Notes under the pieces: model-generated
The model's database searches: none
What the model was told of the DNA's origin: nothing
Seen by the model: only the letters and a program-made list of their open reading frames with translations
In this document: one piece after another, positions 17,853 through 26,868 of the stretch
Position numbering within the stretch: the stretch's first letter is position 1
Layout of the letters: each line of letters begins with the position of its first letter
Source of the DNA: JAHFTW01 sp038046785
GTDB taxonomy: Archaea > Thermoplasmatota > E2 > JACPAO01 > JAHFTW01
Direction: 5' to 3'
NCBI GenBank assembly: GCA_038046785.1
Contig: JBBSVM010000003.1
Span: forward strand, 62,001 to 126,000
DNA length: 64,000 nt
Position numbers and translations under genes: made by a program

Positions 17853-18743
17853 ATGCGCTGGGTGGCCGGGGCCGTCGTGCCCCTCCTTCTGCTTGCGGGC
17901 TGTGCCGCGACCGAATCGGAAGCAAGCGATGCTTCCACGTCCCTTGAGGGCGTCGAGGTCAAAGCGACCGCCTCCACCGGCGTCATCCGCGGCGTCGTCG
18001 TCGATCCCGGCGTCGTCCCCATCGCCAACGCCATCGTGAGCCTGAGCGGGCAGACCGAGACGGTCACAACGCTCGAGAACGGCGCCTTCGGCTTCTCCGG
18101 ACTGGAACCGGGCACCTACTTCGTCAACGTCGAGCGCAACGGCTTCGCCCCCGGCCAGACCTCAACGGAGGTGGTGGCGGGCGTGGACGAACCGCCCATT
18201 TTGCGCGTCCTGCTGGAGCCCAACCCCGCCACCGCCGCGTTCGTCGAGGCGTTCTCCTACATCGGCTACCTGGAATGCGGCGTCGCCGTCTTCGCGACGA
18301 GCGTCGGCTGCACCATCCTTGGGCCGCTCGCCGATGCCACCTCCAGCGAGGGCATCTGGCCCATCACGTTCACCGTCCTTCCGCAATGGAGCCAGGGCGA
18401 ACTCATCTGGGAGCAGACGCAGCCCGCCGGCGGGGAACTCATCTGGGAAGCGGTGCACACCGGCACCAACGACTTCTACGGCTACCGCGAGACCATCTCC
18501 AGCCCGGCGCTCGCCTACCTCAACGCCACCGTCCTCGCGGCCAACGAGGAGGACATCCTCGCCGATGGCGTGAGCTACCGCTTCTTCGGCGGCCCCCACC
18601 CGCTCTGCAAGGTGCCTGGCACCTTCGGCTGCGGCTTGACGTTGTCGCAGAAGACGCAGGCCATCGTGCACAACTTCTACAACTTCGAGCCCAGCCCGGG
18701 CTGGCGTTTCACCGTGGATGGCGACCACCCGCTCCCGAAATAG
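17853..18743 (+). CDS. Lipoprotein with carboxypeptidase regulatory-like domain
   Basis: 296 residues. The signal peptide ends in a lipobox (LLLLAGC) for membrane attachment. Residues 42-110 form a transthyretin-like CarboxypepD_reg beta-sandwich (GVIRGVVVDPGVVPIANAIV, LENGAFGFSGLEPGTYFV). A C-terminal domain of about 180 residues ends in PSPGWRFTVDGD. The same plan, including the final P[AP]xGW[RS]F-type motif, appears in the genes at 54244, 56965 and 58618, so this is a local paralogous family. Function unknown; an extracellular binding or adhesive role is inferred. Confidence 0.8.
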   Translation: MRWVAGAVVPLLLLAGCAATESEASDASTSLEGVEVKATASTGVIRGVVVDPGVVPIANAIVSLSGQTETVTTLENGAFGFSGLEPGTYFVNVERNGFAPGQTSTEVVAGVDEPPILRVLLEPNPATAAFVEAFSYIGYLECGVAVFATSVGCTILGPLADATSSEGIWPITFTVLPQWSQGELIWEQTQPAGGELIWEAVHTGTNDFYGYRETISSPALAYLNATVLAANEEDILADGVSYRFFGGPHPLCKVPGTFGCGLTLSQKTQAIVHNFYNFEPSPGWRFTVDGDHPLPK

Positions 18744-18784
18744 CGCACCACAATCTTGAAGCAGGCTCCGCAGGCTTGCGGCGC

Positions 18785-19504
18785 GTGGGTGTTCCGTTGC
18801 GCAACGCTATCCTTTTCGTCATCGCGCTTGCGGCCGTGCCTGCCACGTCGGCCTGCAGCGGCACTCTCGTGCCTGAACTCTTCCTTGACATCGCAGAGGA
18901 GCCAGAGGGACGATGTTTCGTGGACAATGAGAATGGAACTGCGGAGCTGCAGGGCTGCCTTGCGCTTCCTGCGAACCAACGGATTCTGTACGGAACGGTC
19001 ACCTGGGGCTGGAGCGACCTGCCCTGCACCGCAGAAGCCATGCCGCCCATCGAGGACGTCATCATCACCTTCAGCACGAAAGCGCCGGCCTGGATGTCCC
19101 TCTCGCAGCCATCCCCCGTTCGCATCACTCCGGATGACCAACTGAATCCCGCAACCTACAGTGTGGAGCCCTCCGGGGAGCCGCGCAACGCTATCGCCCA
19201 CCGCATCGTCAAACCGTTCAGCCTCACCGCGAGCATGGCGCGAGAGCCGACTGAATCGGAGCGTGCCGACCTGGCGGAAGCTGGCGGCCTGGTCTTCGTC
19301 CTCGTCCGGGCCACATCGAGCGAGTCCTACGGTTGGCTCCAAGCCTACGACGCCAACCCGCTCCGCTTCGACGGGCGGGGCCTCCTCGAACCGTTGGGCG
19401 CGGAGTCCACGAAAGGCAGCGAAGTTGTGCCTCTGCCTCCGCTTGCCTTGGCGGCGCTTGCGCTGGCGGTGTTGCTTGTCCGCCGTCGGGCGGATTCGTC
19501 TTAG
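18785..19504 (+). CDS. Exported protein with C-terminal membrane anchor
   Basis: 239 residues from the GTG at 18785; the upstream in-frame TTG at 18776 is an alternative. An N-terminal signal peptide (RNAILFVIALAAVPATSAC) and a C-terminal hydrophobic span followed by RRR (LALAALALAVLLVRRR) give a surface protein anchored at its C-terminus, similar in layout to CTERM-sorted proteins though I see no PGF-type motif. The middle has four conserved-looking Cys. The stop overlaps the end of the convergent ABC permease gene. Family not recognised. Confidence 0.65.
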   Translation: MGVPLRNAILFVIALAAVPATSACSGTLVPELFLDIAEEPEGRCFVDNENGTAELQGCLALPANQRILYGTVTWGWSDLPCTAEAMPPIEDVIITFSTKAPAWMSLSQPSPVRITPDDQLNPATYSVEPSGEPRNAIAHRIVKPFSLTASMAREPTESERADLAEAGGLVFVLVRATSSESYGWLQAYDANPLRFDGRGLLEPLGAESTKGSEVVPLPPLALAALALAVLLVRRRADSS

Positions 19505-20316
19505 TTGCCTTCGATGCTGGTGCGGTAGACTTTCCGGTTCAGCAGCCCGAGGAGGAGGGCGGCGAGGAAAGATGCACCAAGCACGATGCCAATCTTGTCG
19601 ACGGGCCAGGAGGCTTCCATGACACCGTTGTTGTTGACGCCGACCATCAGTTCGCGCACCGCTTGGATCAGGAAATCCACCGGGTTGAATTTGATGATGG
19701 TGCGGATGATGTCGTTCTTGATCTGATCCGTCGGGACGTAGGCACTCGACAAGAAAATCAAGATGAAGAAGAGCGGGAAGGCAGACTGCGTCGCCTGGTC
19801 CGACTTCGTCTTCATGCTGAGCGCCGTGACGAGCAGGCCGACCGTGCAGGCGCTGAAGAGCACGCAGAGCACGACCATCGCGACACCCCCGAGGAATCCG
19901 GAGGCGACCTCACCGCCGGCGAGCAGCGCGAGGCCCAGGATGATGAGCGCCTGCCCCGTGACGCGGGTCATCTCGGCAAGAAGGCGGGCAACGATGATGG
20001 CGCCCGGTTTCGCTGGCGTCGTGCGCAGTTTGTCGAAGTAGCCGGTGCGCAGGTCCGACAGCAGGGCGGCGCTGGCATTGGCCATGCCAAGGAACGTGGT
20101 CAGCATGATGATGCTGGGGGCCAGGTAGGTGAGGTACTCGACCTTGGGGAACGCCAATTGGAAGCCCGGGTTGTCGCCAATCGCCGAGAAGATGTTCCCG
20201 AAGAGCAGGAGCTGGATGACCGGCATGACGATGCCGAAGACGAGGACCACGGGGATGCGCGGAATCTGCCGGATGTTGCGCATGTAAAGGATGCCGAAGG
20301 TGCGGAGGGCGCTCAT
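19501..20316 (-). CDS. ABC-2 type transporter permease
   Basis: 271 residues with six hydrophobic segments. The membrane part carries the family pattern around SIIMLTTFLGMANASAALLSDLRTGYFDKLRTTPA, here split over residues 68-102, and a late FNPVDFLIQAVREL. The ATG overlaps the stop of the ATPase gene (ATGA), so it is the membrane partner of the ATPase at 20313-21368. Such pairs (DrrA/DrrB-like) export drugs, lipids or polymers; the substrate is unknown. Confidence 0.9.
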   Translation of the reverse strand: MSALRTFGILYMRNIRQIPRIPVVLVFGIVMPVIQLLLFGNIFSAIGDNPGFQLAFPKVEYLTYLAPSIIMLTTFLGMANASAALLSDLRTGYFDKLRTTPAKPGAIIVARLLAEMTRVTGQALIILGLALLAGGEVASGFLGGVAMVVLCVLFSACTVGLLVTALSMKTKSDQATQSAFPLFFILIFLSSAYVPTDQIKNDIIRTIIKFNPVDFLIQAVRELMVGVNNNGVMEASWPVDKIGIVLGASFLAALLLGLLNRKVYRTSIEGN

Positions 20317-21368
20317 GCGGCCACCGCCCCGGTCGGCTCTGCGTCGGCATTGTCGGCGTTCTTGCCGCGCTTCTTGCGTCCCTTTTTGGGTCCGGCCGCG
20401 GCGTCGGCCGGCTTGGCCTCCGCTTCATCGAATCGGGCGCCGGTGTGGAGCAGGAACACGTCCTCCAGGGTCGGCGTGAGCACTTTCGTCTCGCTCACTT
20501 GGATGCCGAGGTCATCCATGATGCGCAAGGCGGGAACCAGCGCGCCAGCACCGTTCTTGACGCGGATGTCGATGTGGCCGTTCGCCTGCTTGACGTTGCC
20601 CGGGCGGAACGCCTTCTTCAGCCCCTCTTCCTGCTTGGGTGTGAGCGTGTCGCTCAGGGTAACGCGCACCGTATCCGAGCCGACGGCGCGCTTCAGGGTT
20701 GCGGGAGTGTCGATCGCGGCGATGACGCCTTTGTTCATGATGGCGATGCGGTCGCAGAGAGCATCGGCTTCGTCCATGTAATGGGTGGACATGAGAATGG
20801 TGAGCCCCTCCTCGTCGCGCAGGCGGCGCAGGACACGCCAGAGGTCGCTGCGCGATTTGGGGTCGAGGCCGGTGGAGGGCTCGTCGAGGAAGAGAACCTC
20901 CGGCGTGTGGATGAGGGAGACCGCCAAATCGAGGCGACGCTGCATCCCGCCCGAGAACTTGGTGACGCGGCGGTTGCCCTCGTTGGCAAGGTCGAAGGTG
21001 GCAAGCATCTCGGTCGCTTTCGCCTTGGCCTCCTTGGCGCCCAGACCGTACAGTTTGGCGTGCAGGGTGAGCATCTCGTGCGCGGTGGCGAGGCCATCCA
21101 TGCCGACTTCTTGCATGGCGAAGCCGATGCGTTGGCGAATCGCTTTGCCTTCCGAGTTGACGTCGAGGCCGAGGATGCGGGCGGAGCCGGCGGTGCCGTG
21201 GTGCAGGGTGCCGAGGATGCGCATCGCCGTGGTTTTGCCCGCCCCGTTGGGGCCGAGAAAACCGAAGATTTCGCCGCGCCGGACGGTGAAACTGATGCCC
21301 TTCACGGCGGAGGTGCCGTCCGGGTAGGTTTTCTCCAAATTTTCGACCTCGATGACCGCCTCGCTCAT
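20313..21368 (-). CDS. ABC transporter ATP-binding protein (DrrA-like)
   Basis: 351 residues from the ATG at 21368 (MSEAVIEVENL); an in-frame GTG at 21380 is possible. Walker A GPNGAGKTT, Q-loop region FAMQEVGMDG, signature FSGGMQRRLDLA, Walker B VLFLDEPSTGLD and the H-switch STHYMDEAD are all intact. The C-terminal extension (about 215-350) ends in a Lys/Ala-rich tail. It forms an exporter with the overlapping permease gene. Confidence 0.93.
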   Translation of the reverse strand: MSEAVIEVENLEKTYPDGTSAVKGISFTVRRGEIFGFLGPNGAGKTTAMRILGTLHHGTAGSARILGLDVNSEGKAIRQRIGFAMQEVGMDGLATAHEMLTLHAKLYGLGAKEAKAKATEMLATFDLANEGNRRVTKFSGGMQRRLDLAVSLIHTPEVLFLDEPSTGLDPKSRSDLWRVLRRLRDEEGLTILMSTHYMDEADALCDRIAIMNKGVIAAIDTPATLKRAVGSDTVRVTLSDTLTPKQEEGLKKAFRPGNVKQANGHIDIRVKNGAGALVPALRIMDDLGIQVSETKVLTPTLEDVFLLHTGARFDEAEAKPADAAAGPKKGRKKRGKNADNADAEPTGAVAA

Positions 21369-21476
21369 GGGCCGAGCCACCGGGGGCCGCTATTTGGCGG
21401 TGCTCCCAAGAGTTGTCCGCGCCAACCCGTCCATAGACGGGCAAGCCACTATCCCCCAGAGGAGTATCGGGCTGGC

Positions 21477-22784
21477 GTGGCAAGCGATTGGCGCCGCGTC
21501 CGCTCCGATTTCCCCATCACGCGCCGACGCATCCGCACCGCCGACGGCAAACTGCGCCCGCTCATTTTCCTGGACCACGGCGCGAGCACGCACGCCCCGC
21601 AGCCGGTGCTTGACGAGGTCGCCACGTTCTGCTCGACCCGCTACGCCAACGTCCACCGCGCCCACCACACGTTGAGCCAGGAAGCGAGCGCCGACTTCGA
21701 AGCGGCGTGCGAAACGATGGGACGCTTTGTCGGGGCGGATCCCGAGACGCAGCCGGTCGTCCTCGGCCACAACACGACGCAGGTGCTCGACCTTGCCGCC
21801 CACCTCCTGGCTGGCCGGCGCGGCACCACGCTCACGACGCTCGCGGAGCACCACTCCAACGACCTGCCGCACCGCCGCCGCGGCAAAACCCTGCACGCCG
21901 AAGTGGACGGAGAAGGACGCCTGCTTCTCGACAGCCTGGAGCAACAGCTGCAGAAAAACCGCGTCAAGCTGTTGACGGTGACCGGTGCCAGCAACGTGAC
22001 TGGCCTCATGCCGCCCATCCACAAACTGGCCCGCCTCGCGCACGACAACGGCGCGCTCATTCTGGTGGATGCTGCGCAACTTCTGGCGCACGCCCCCATC
22101 GACGCGAAGCCGATGGACCATCCCGAGCATCTCGATTTGATTGCGGGTGCTGGCCACAAGGCATACGCCCCCTTCGGCTCCGCCTTCCTCGCCGCTCCAA
22201 GCAACCTGCTCGACGAGGCCCCACCCTACATGCCCGGCGGCGGCACGGTGCGCTGGGTGACGCGCCACGACGTCGCGTTCAAGGGCGGACCGGAGCGGCA
22301 CATGGCAGGGACTCCCAACATCGTCGGCGCCATCGCCTTCGCCGCCGCCCTTCGCTACCTCGACCGCATCGGCATGGACGCGGTGCGCGACCACGAGGAA
22401 GAGCTGGTCCGCCTCGCCCTGCGCCGGTTCGCGGAACTGGAAGAGGCTGGCGTCCGGCTGCTTGGGCCCACGGGCGAGCAGGCGGCGCCGCACAAGGTGG
22501 GCGTGTTCGCCTTCACGATGCGGGGCGCGACGCACGGCGACGTCTCGGTCCGGCTCGACCGGGAACACGCCATCGCCACCCGCAACGGCTGCTTCTGCGC
22601 GCAGCCGCTCCTCAACCATCTCCTCGAGCTTGGCGAGACCCCGGCATGGACGAAGGCTGCCGACCGCGGCCAGAACGTCGAGATTCCTGGCGCCACGCGG
22701 GCGACGCTCGGCCTCTACAACACGGCGGCCGAAGTCGAGGCGTTTGCGGATGCGCTGCGGGCCATGGCAAGCAGCCGAACCTGA
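21477..22784 (+). CDS. SufS-like cysteine desulfurase (class V aminotransferase)
   Basis: 435 residues from the GTG at 21477, with AGAGGAG 13 bp upstream. The PLP fold shows LDHGASTHAPQPVLDEV, the aspartate strand ILVDAAQLLAHAPID and the PLP lysine in GAGHKAYAPFGSAF near residue 225. The C-terminal motif RNGCFCAQPLL matches the RxGxHCA loop of SufS/CsdA, with its catalytic Cys near 373. It is expected to take sulfur from cysteine for Fe-S cluster building, but the isolated locus without suf genes leaves a related lyase possible. Confidence 0.82.
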   Translation: MASDWRRVRSDFPITRRRIRTADGKLRPLIFLDHGASTHAPQPVLDEVATFCSTRYANVHRAHHTLSQEASADFEAACETMGRFVGADPETQPVVLGHNTTQVLDLAAHLLAGRRGTTLTTLAEHHSNDLPHRRRGKTLHAEVDGEGRLLLDSLEQQLQKNRVKLLTVTGASNVTGLMPPIHKLARLAHDNGALILVDAAQLLAHAPIDAKPMDHPEHLDLIAGAGHKAYAPFGSAFLAAPSNLLDEAPPYMPGGGTVRWVTRHDVAFKGGPERHMAGTPNIVGAIAFAAALRYLDRIGMDAVRDHEEELVRLALRRFAELEEAGVRLLGPTGEQAAPHKVGVFAFTMRGATHGDVSVRLDREHAIATRNGCFCAQPLLNHLLELGETPAWTKAADRGQNVEIPGATRATLGLYNTAAEVEAFADALRAMASSRT

Positions 22785-22808
22785 CCCCGCCGTTTTCTGC
22801 GGGTTCAG
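22781..22808 (+). terminator. Hairpin starting at the desulfurase stop codon
   Basis: CTGACCCCGC (22781-22790, containing the TGA) pairs with GCGGGTTCAG (22799-22808) with one mismatch. The loop contains TTTT. It lies between convergent genes and is a plausible transcript-end structure. Confidence 0.4.
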
Positions 22809-22826
22809 CGCCAGCGCTGCTGCGCT

Positions 22827-22976
22827 CTATGGAATCATGAAAAACTGCGGGTCGAGCCAGAGCTCGAAGCCGACCTTGCAGGACGGGCAGGTGACCGGGT
22901 AGTCGGTGCGTCCCGCTTCGCGCGCCGGAACGTCGTGGGTCGCCATGTCGCCGCACTTCGGGCACTCCACGTCCAT
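22827..22976 (-). CDS. Small zinc-ribbon protein
   Basis: 49 residues from the ATG at 22976 (an in-frame GTG lies at 22982). The sequence MDVECPKCGDMA and later PVTCPSCKVGFEL gives two CxxC knuckles spaced 24 residues apart, a single zinc-ribbon domain, and little else. It ends in a hydrophobic LDPQFFMIP. Such mini-proteins are common in archaea with roles in transcription or RNA binding; no specific function can be assigned. It is convergent with the desulfurase gene. Confidence 0.7.
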   Translation of the reverse strand: MDVECPKCGDMATHDVPAREAGRTDYPVTCPSCKVGFELWLDPQFFMIP

Positions 22977-23057
22977 GTACACGGCCGCTTCGACGGGGGG
23001 CCCTCATTTGGGGCTTGGGGTGGCAAACGTCAAGAGACGCTACGCGATTGGAGGGCC

Positions 23058-23408
23058 GTGTCTTGGCTTGTCGCGCCCGTTGTGGCGTTGGGAGCATCCT
23101 GTGCGGTGCTCGGCGTGCTGGCCTTGCGCGACATTGGTCGATTCCAGCACGAAGCGTTCGGCCACTACCGGCGCGCGGCGCTCTACATGCGCCTCGCCAT
23201 TGCGTTCATGCTGCTCGTCCTGGTCTGGCTGCATGCGGACTGGTCGCGCTCGGGCGCGTGGGCGGCGGCCACCGCATGGCCCGTCGAGGCGGCGGGCGTG
23301 ACGGTCTGGCGCGGCTTGGCGCAAGCGAACATCGCGTTCATCTTCCTGGCGCTCATGGCACGCGAGCTGCGCCGCATCGTCACCGGCCCGCGCCCCGTCA
23401 AGCCTTGA
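23058..23408 (+). CDS. Small membrane protein
   Basis: 116 residues from the GTG at 23058 (MSWLVAPVVALGASC). Three hydrophobic segments (about 3-23, 46-62, 83-103) alternate with Arg-rich loops. No family recognised. Its last 11 bp overlap the end of the convergent EamA transporter gene. Confidence 0.6.
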   Translation: MSWLVAPVVALGASCAVLGVLALRDIGRFQHEAFGHYRRAALYMRLAIAFMLLVLVWLHADWSRSGAWAAATAWPVEAAGVTVWRGLAQANIAFIFLALMARELRRIVTGPRPVKP

Positions 23409-24291
23409 CGGCACGGCTCTGCACCCAGAGATACGCCGTGACGCTGGCGAGGACAACGCCCAGCCCGATGAGTTGCTGCGGAGAGAATTGGTCGCCAAAC
23501 AACAGCCAAGCAAAGAGCGCGGTGAATCCCAGTTCCGCCCCCACCAGGAGGTTGACCTGGCCGGCCGGGGCGCGCTGCAGGGCGGCGTTGAACAGGATGA
23601 AAGCGGCGAGGCTCGGGAAGGCGACGTAGAGCGCCATCCACCCCCAAGTGGCCACGTCCTGCTGCAAAAGGGCGGGCGGCCCTTCGACAACCAGGGCGAG
23701 GCCGTAGAAGTAGAGGGTTCCGAGCAGGAACGATGCCCCCATGAGCGGCTTGAGCGGGATGTCCGGTGCGGCGCGGCGCAGGGCGACCGTGTAGTAGGCC
23801 CAGACAATGGCGGAGCCAACCGCAAGCGCCATGCCGACCGCGCTGAAGCCGCTGGCCGGTGCCGCAAGGCCAAACAGCGCAACGTAACCTCCGACGAGGA
23901 GGCCGACCGCGGCAGGAGCGAACGACCATCCGACCCGTTCCGCAAGCAGCATCCGCGCCAGAACGGCAGTCCAGAGCGGCGCCGTGTAGAAGCCGAGTGT
24001 CGCAAAGGTTGCGGGCAGCGTGGTGAGGCTGTAGAGGAAGAGCGTTAGGCTGACGTTGGCGAGCAGATTGACCCAGAGCACCTTCGGATTGCGCAGAAGC
24101 CGGAAGGAGTCACGGATTCCATGGCGGCCAAGAAACGGCATGAGGACCAGCGTCGCGATGGCAAACCGGACCGCGTTGAGCCCCAGAGGATGGAAGTCGG
24201 CAAGAAGGTGCTTGCCCACGGGCGAGAGCAAACCCCACGACGCATAGGCACCAAACGCCAGCAGGATGCCGAACCGGGCGCGGCTCGTCAT
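23398..24291 (-). CDS. EamA/DMT-family transporter
   Basis: 297 residues with ten hydrophobic segments arranged as two five-helix EamA repeats. The first repeat begins FGAYASWGLLSPVGKHLL and the second is marked by YVAFPSLAAFILFNAALQR and GAELGFTALFAWLLFGD, both family features. The ATG overlaps the valS stop (ATGA), so it is co-transcribed with valS. Members export amino acids and other metabolites; the substrate cannot be read from sequence. Confidence 0.9.
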   Translation of the reverse strand: MTSRARFGILLAFGAYASWGLLSPVGKHLLADFHPLGLNAVRFAIATLVLMPFLGRHGIRDSFRLLRNPKVLWVNLLANVSLTLFLYSLTTLPATFATLGFYTAPLWTAVLARMLLAERVGWSFAPAAVGLLVGGYVALFGLAAPASGFSAVGMALAVGSAIVWAYYTVALRRAAPDIPLKPLMGASFLLGTLYFYGLALVVEGPPALLQQDVATWGWMALYVAFPSLAAFILFNAALQRAPAGQVNLLVGAELGFTALFAWLLFGDQFSPQQLIGLGVVLASVTAYLWVQSRAVKA

Positions 24292-26753
24292 TGCAGCTTG
24301 TGCATCTCGGTCAATTCGGGCCGCATGCCCTCGAGCGCCGCGGGGAGGGCGATGCCCGCGATGGGGCTGTTCATGCTGAGCGTCTGTTCCTGCTTGCGCT
24401 TCCAGACGTCGGAGTTGAAGGCGACGACCGCCTCCGTCAGCGCCGGCGCGGCGGCAAGGCCGAGCGGCGCGGGGAAGCGCTCGTGGTGGACCTCGGCGCC
24501 GTAGACCGCCTTCGTGTAGCAGTGGCTGGAGAACGGCGCGATGGGGGCCAACAGGCGCAGCACAGTTCGCACGACGTGATGCAGCGTCCAGCAAGCGGCC
24601 GGGTCGCCGAGGTAGGCGCGCCCCTTCACCATCTCCAAGTAGTGCGGAGCAAAGGTGTTCCAGACGAACGAGCGCACGCCATTGGCGGGCGTGAAGAAAT
24701 CCAGCTCCTTGTACGCGGCGGTGGCGGAGGCGACGACGGCGTCGAGTTCGCCCAGAATCCACTCGTCGGCAGGCGCGAGCTTGGCGGGCCGCGACGACGG
24801 TTGCGCAAAGCGGCCGACGAAACCGCAGACGTTGGCGAGCTTCTGCAGGAACTTGCCCATGCCCGCGATTTTCTCCTCGTTGATGCGGAAGTCGTCGCCG
24901 ACGGTGGACTCGCCGGCGATCCAGAGCCGGAAGGCGTCGCTGCCGACCTTCTTGATGACCTCGTCGGGGTCAATGACGTTGCCCAGGGACTTGCTCATCT
25001 TGCGGCCCTGCTTGTCCATGCCGAGGCCGGTGATCCAGGCGTGCTGGAAGGCGCGTTCCGGGACCTTGCCGGTGGCGTGGTGGAGCAGGTACGACTTGAG
25101 CGTCGTGTAGTAGAGCCAGGTGCGCACGATGTCGCGGCCCTGCGGGCGGACCGAGCAGACGAAGTCCTTCGCCCACGGCTTGTTGCGGTGGTCCTTGAGG
25201 ATGTAGAGATTCGACACGGAGGAGTCCATCCAGGTGTCGAACACCTTCTGCTCGCCGACGATTGTGTGACCGTTGTTCTTGGCGAGGTAGCCGGCAACGT
25301 CGCCGAGGTCAGCGCGCGTGATGCGATGCAGGACGCGGCTTCCGGCCGGCGGCTGCTCCGTCCAGGGGCGGAAGTAGGTTGCAGCCTGCTGGCTCGACGG
25401 TGGCACAACGACGGCGTTGGTCTCTTTGCCTGCGGCGTCCACGACGTGCCAGAGCGGGATTTCCGTGTGGTACCAGCGCCGGCGGGAAATCGGCCAGTCG
25501 ATGGTGACGGTGTCAATCCAATCGAGCAGGAGCTGCCGGTGCTTGGGTGGGTGGAACTCCATCTCACCCGCAAGGCGGCGCAGGTCGGAGGTCGCATGCG
25601 TCTGCTTGACGTACCATTCTTTGAGAAGAATCAGTTCGACGGCGGCGCCGGAGCGTTCCGACTTGGGGAACTTCTGGTCCACTTCTTTGTGGCCCGCCAT
25701 GAGGCCGGCGGCCTCCAGGATTTCGATGGCTTTCTTGCGAGCCTCTTCGACCTTGAGGCCGGCGAGGGGCCCCGCGACAGGCTGCAGTTTGCCATCCATG
25801 CCGATGGCGGCGATGGGCTCGAGCTCGAGTTCGCGGAACAGGCCGACGTCCGCCTGGTCGCCGTACGAGCAGACCATCATGATGCCGGAACCGAAGTCTA
25901 CCTTGACGTGAGGGTGGGCGCGAATCGGCACCACATCGTCGCCGGCCGCTCGTCCGTGGACCCCGGCGGGGAGGATGGCGTGCTTGCCGACGAGATGCTT
26001 CGTGGCGGCGTTGTCTGGGTGGACGAGGACGGCGCGGCAGGCGGCGATGAGTTCGGGGCGCGTCGTGGAGATGACGATGGATTCGCCCGTCTCCTTGACG
26101 GTCCACTGGACGTCGTTGAGCCGCGTCTTGCGCTCCTCGTAGAAGATGTCGGCGTCGGCGATCGCAGTGCCGAGCTTGGGGTCGTAGGCGTTCGGGCGCA
26201 GATCCTCGACGATGAGCCCTTTCGCGAAGAGGTCGAGAAAGCAGGCCTGGCTGAAGGCGCGGTACTCCGGAGCGTCGGTGGCGTAGCTGTGCGGGCCGCT
26301 GTACTCGGCGCTGAGGCCGACGCGCTGCGCGATGCGCACCATGTCGTCGCTGTACTGCTGAATCTCGACGGCGCAGGCGGCGTTGAATGCGGCGCGGCCG
26401 CCGGGGTAGTCCTGCATGCGCTTGCCGGACTTCTTCTCCAACGTGAGCTCGATGTTGATGCCGTTGCGGTCCACACCCCACGGGAACAGAACGTCGAAAC
26501 CCTCCATCCGCTTGGCGCGGGCAATCATGTCGATGAGCGAGTAGCCCGCGACGGCGCCGATGTGCCACTTCCCCGACGGGTAGGGCGGCGGCGTGTCGAT
26601 GGTCCAGACCGGCTTCTTGCCGTCGCCGATGAACGGGATGGGGCGCGCCGCCAACTCCGCCGCGATCTGCGCCTCCATCTCCACGGACCATTTTGGAAGG
26701 ACCGGCCCAGCGGCTGGAGCCGGGGGCGATGTCAGTGCGGCCGGGGTTGTCAT
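24288..26753 (-). CDS. valS: Valyl-tRNA synthetase
   Basis: 821 residues from the ATG at 26753. A class I synthetase: the HIGH-type motif is KWHIGAVAG after DTPPPYPSG near residue 55, and KMSKSLGN is near 585. The editing domain has TTRPEL, and the catalytic region has RPQGRDIVRTWLYYTT, both ValRS-like rather than IleRS or LeuRS. PISRRRWYHTEIPLWH replaces the bacterial PISRQLWWG-type motif, which suggests the archaeal type 2 ValS subfamily. It charges tRNA-Val and is followed with a 4-bp overlap by the EamA gene. Confidence 0.85.
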   Translation of the reverse strand: MTTPAALTSPPAPAAGPVLPKWSVEMEAQIAAELAARPIPFIGDGKKPVWTIDTPPPYPSGKWHIGAVAGYSLIDMIARAKRMEGFDVLFPWGVDRNGINIELTLEKKSGKRMQDYPGGRAAFNAACAVEIQQYSDDMVRIAQRVGLSAEYSGPHSYATDAPEYRAFSQACFLDLFAKGLIVEDLRPNAYDPKLGTAIADADIFYEERKTRLNDVQWTVKETGESIVISTTRPELIAACRAVLVHPDNAATKHLVGKHAILPAGVHGRAAGDDVVPIRAHPHVKVDFGSGIMMVCSYGDQADVGLFRELELEPIAAIGMDGKLQPVAGPLAGLKVEEARKKAIEILEAAGLMAGHKEVDQKFPKSERSGAAVELILLKEWYVKQTHATSDLRRLAGEMEFHPPKHRQLLLDWIDTVTIDWPISRRRWYHTEIPLWHVVDAAGKETNAVVVPPSSQQAATYFRPWTEQPPAGSRVLHRITRADLGDVAGYLAKNNGHTIVGEQKVFDTWMDSSVSNLYILKDHRNKPWAKDFVCSVRPQGRDIVRTWLYYTTLKSYLLHHATGKVPERAFQHAWITGLGMDKQGRKMSKSLGNVIDPDEVIKKVGSDAFRLWIAGESTVGDDFRINEEKIAGMGKFLQKLANVCGFVGRFAQPSSRPAKLAPADEWILGELDAVVASATAAYKELDFFTPANGVRSFVWNTFAPHYLEMVKGRAYLGDPAACWTLHHVVRTVLRLLAPIAPFSSHCYTKAVYGAEVHHERFPAPLGLAAAPALTEAVVAFNSDVWKRKQEQTLSMNSPIAGIALPAALEGMRPELTEMHKLQ

Positions 26754-26826
26754 CGTGCGGCCGACAGGAGTCCTGTTCTTGGGGGTTGCGAAGAGAAGGA
26801 GCACCTGAATCAAGCCAGCGCTCCAG

Positions 26827-26840
26827 ATAATCTTTTTATG
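26827..26840. promoter_or_regulatory. TATA box between valS and the lipoprotein gene
   Basis: ATCTTTTTATGC on plus (GCATAAAAAGAT on minus). It is about 35 bp before the lipoprotein ATG at 26869 and about 80 bp before the valS ATG at 26753. No other AT-rich box lies between the divergent genes. Confidence 0.6.
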
Positions 26841-26868
26841 CTTGCCCGCTCCCCAGGGTTTGAAGACC

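Noticed and set aside
24288..26753. Leucyl- or isoleucyl-tRNA synthetase.
   Set aside because: The editing-domain TTRPEL, DTPPPxxSG opening and RPQGRDIVRTW motif point to ValRS.
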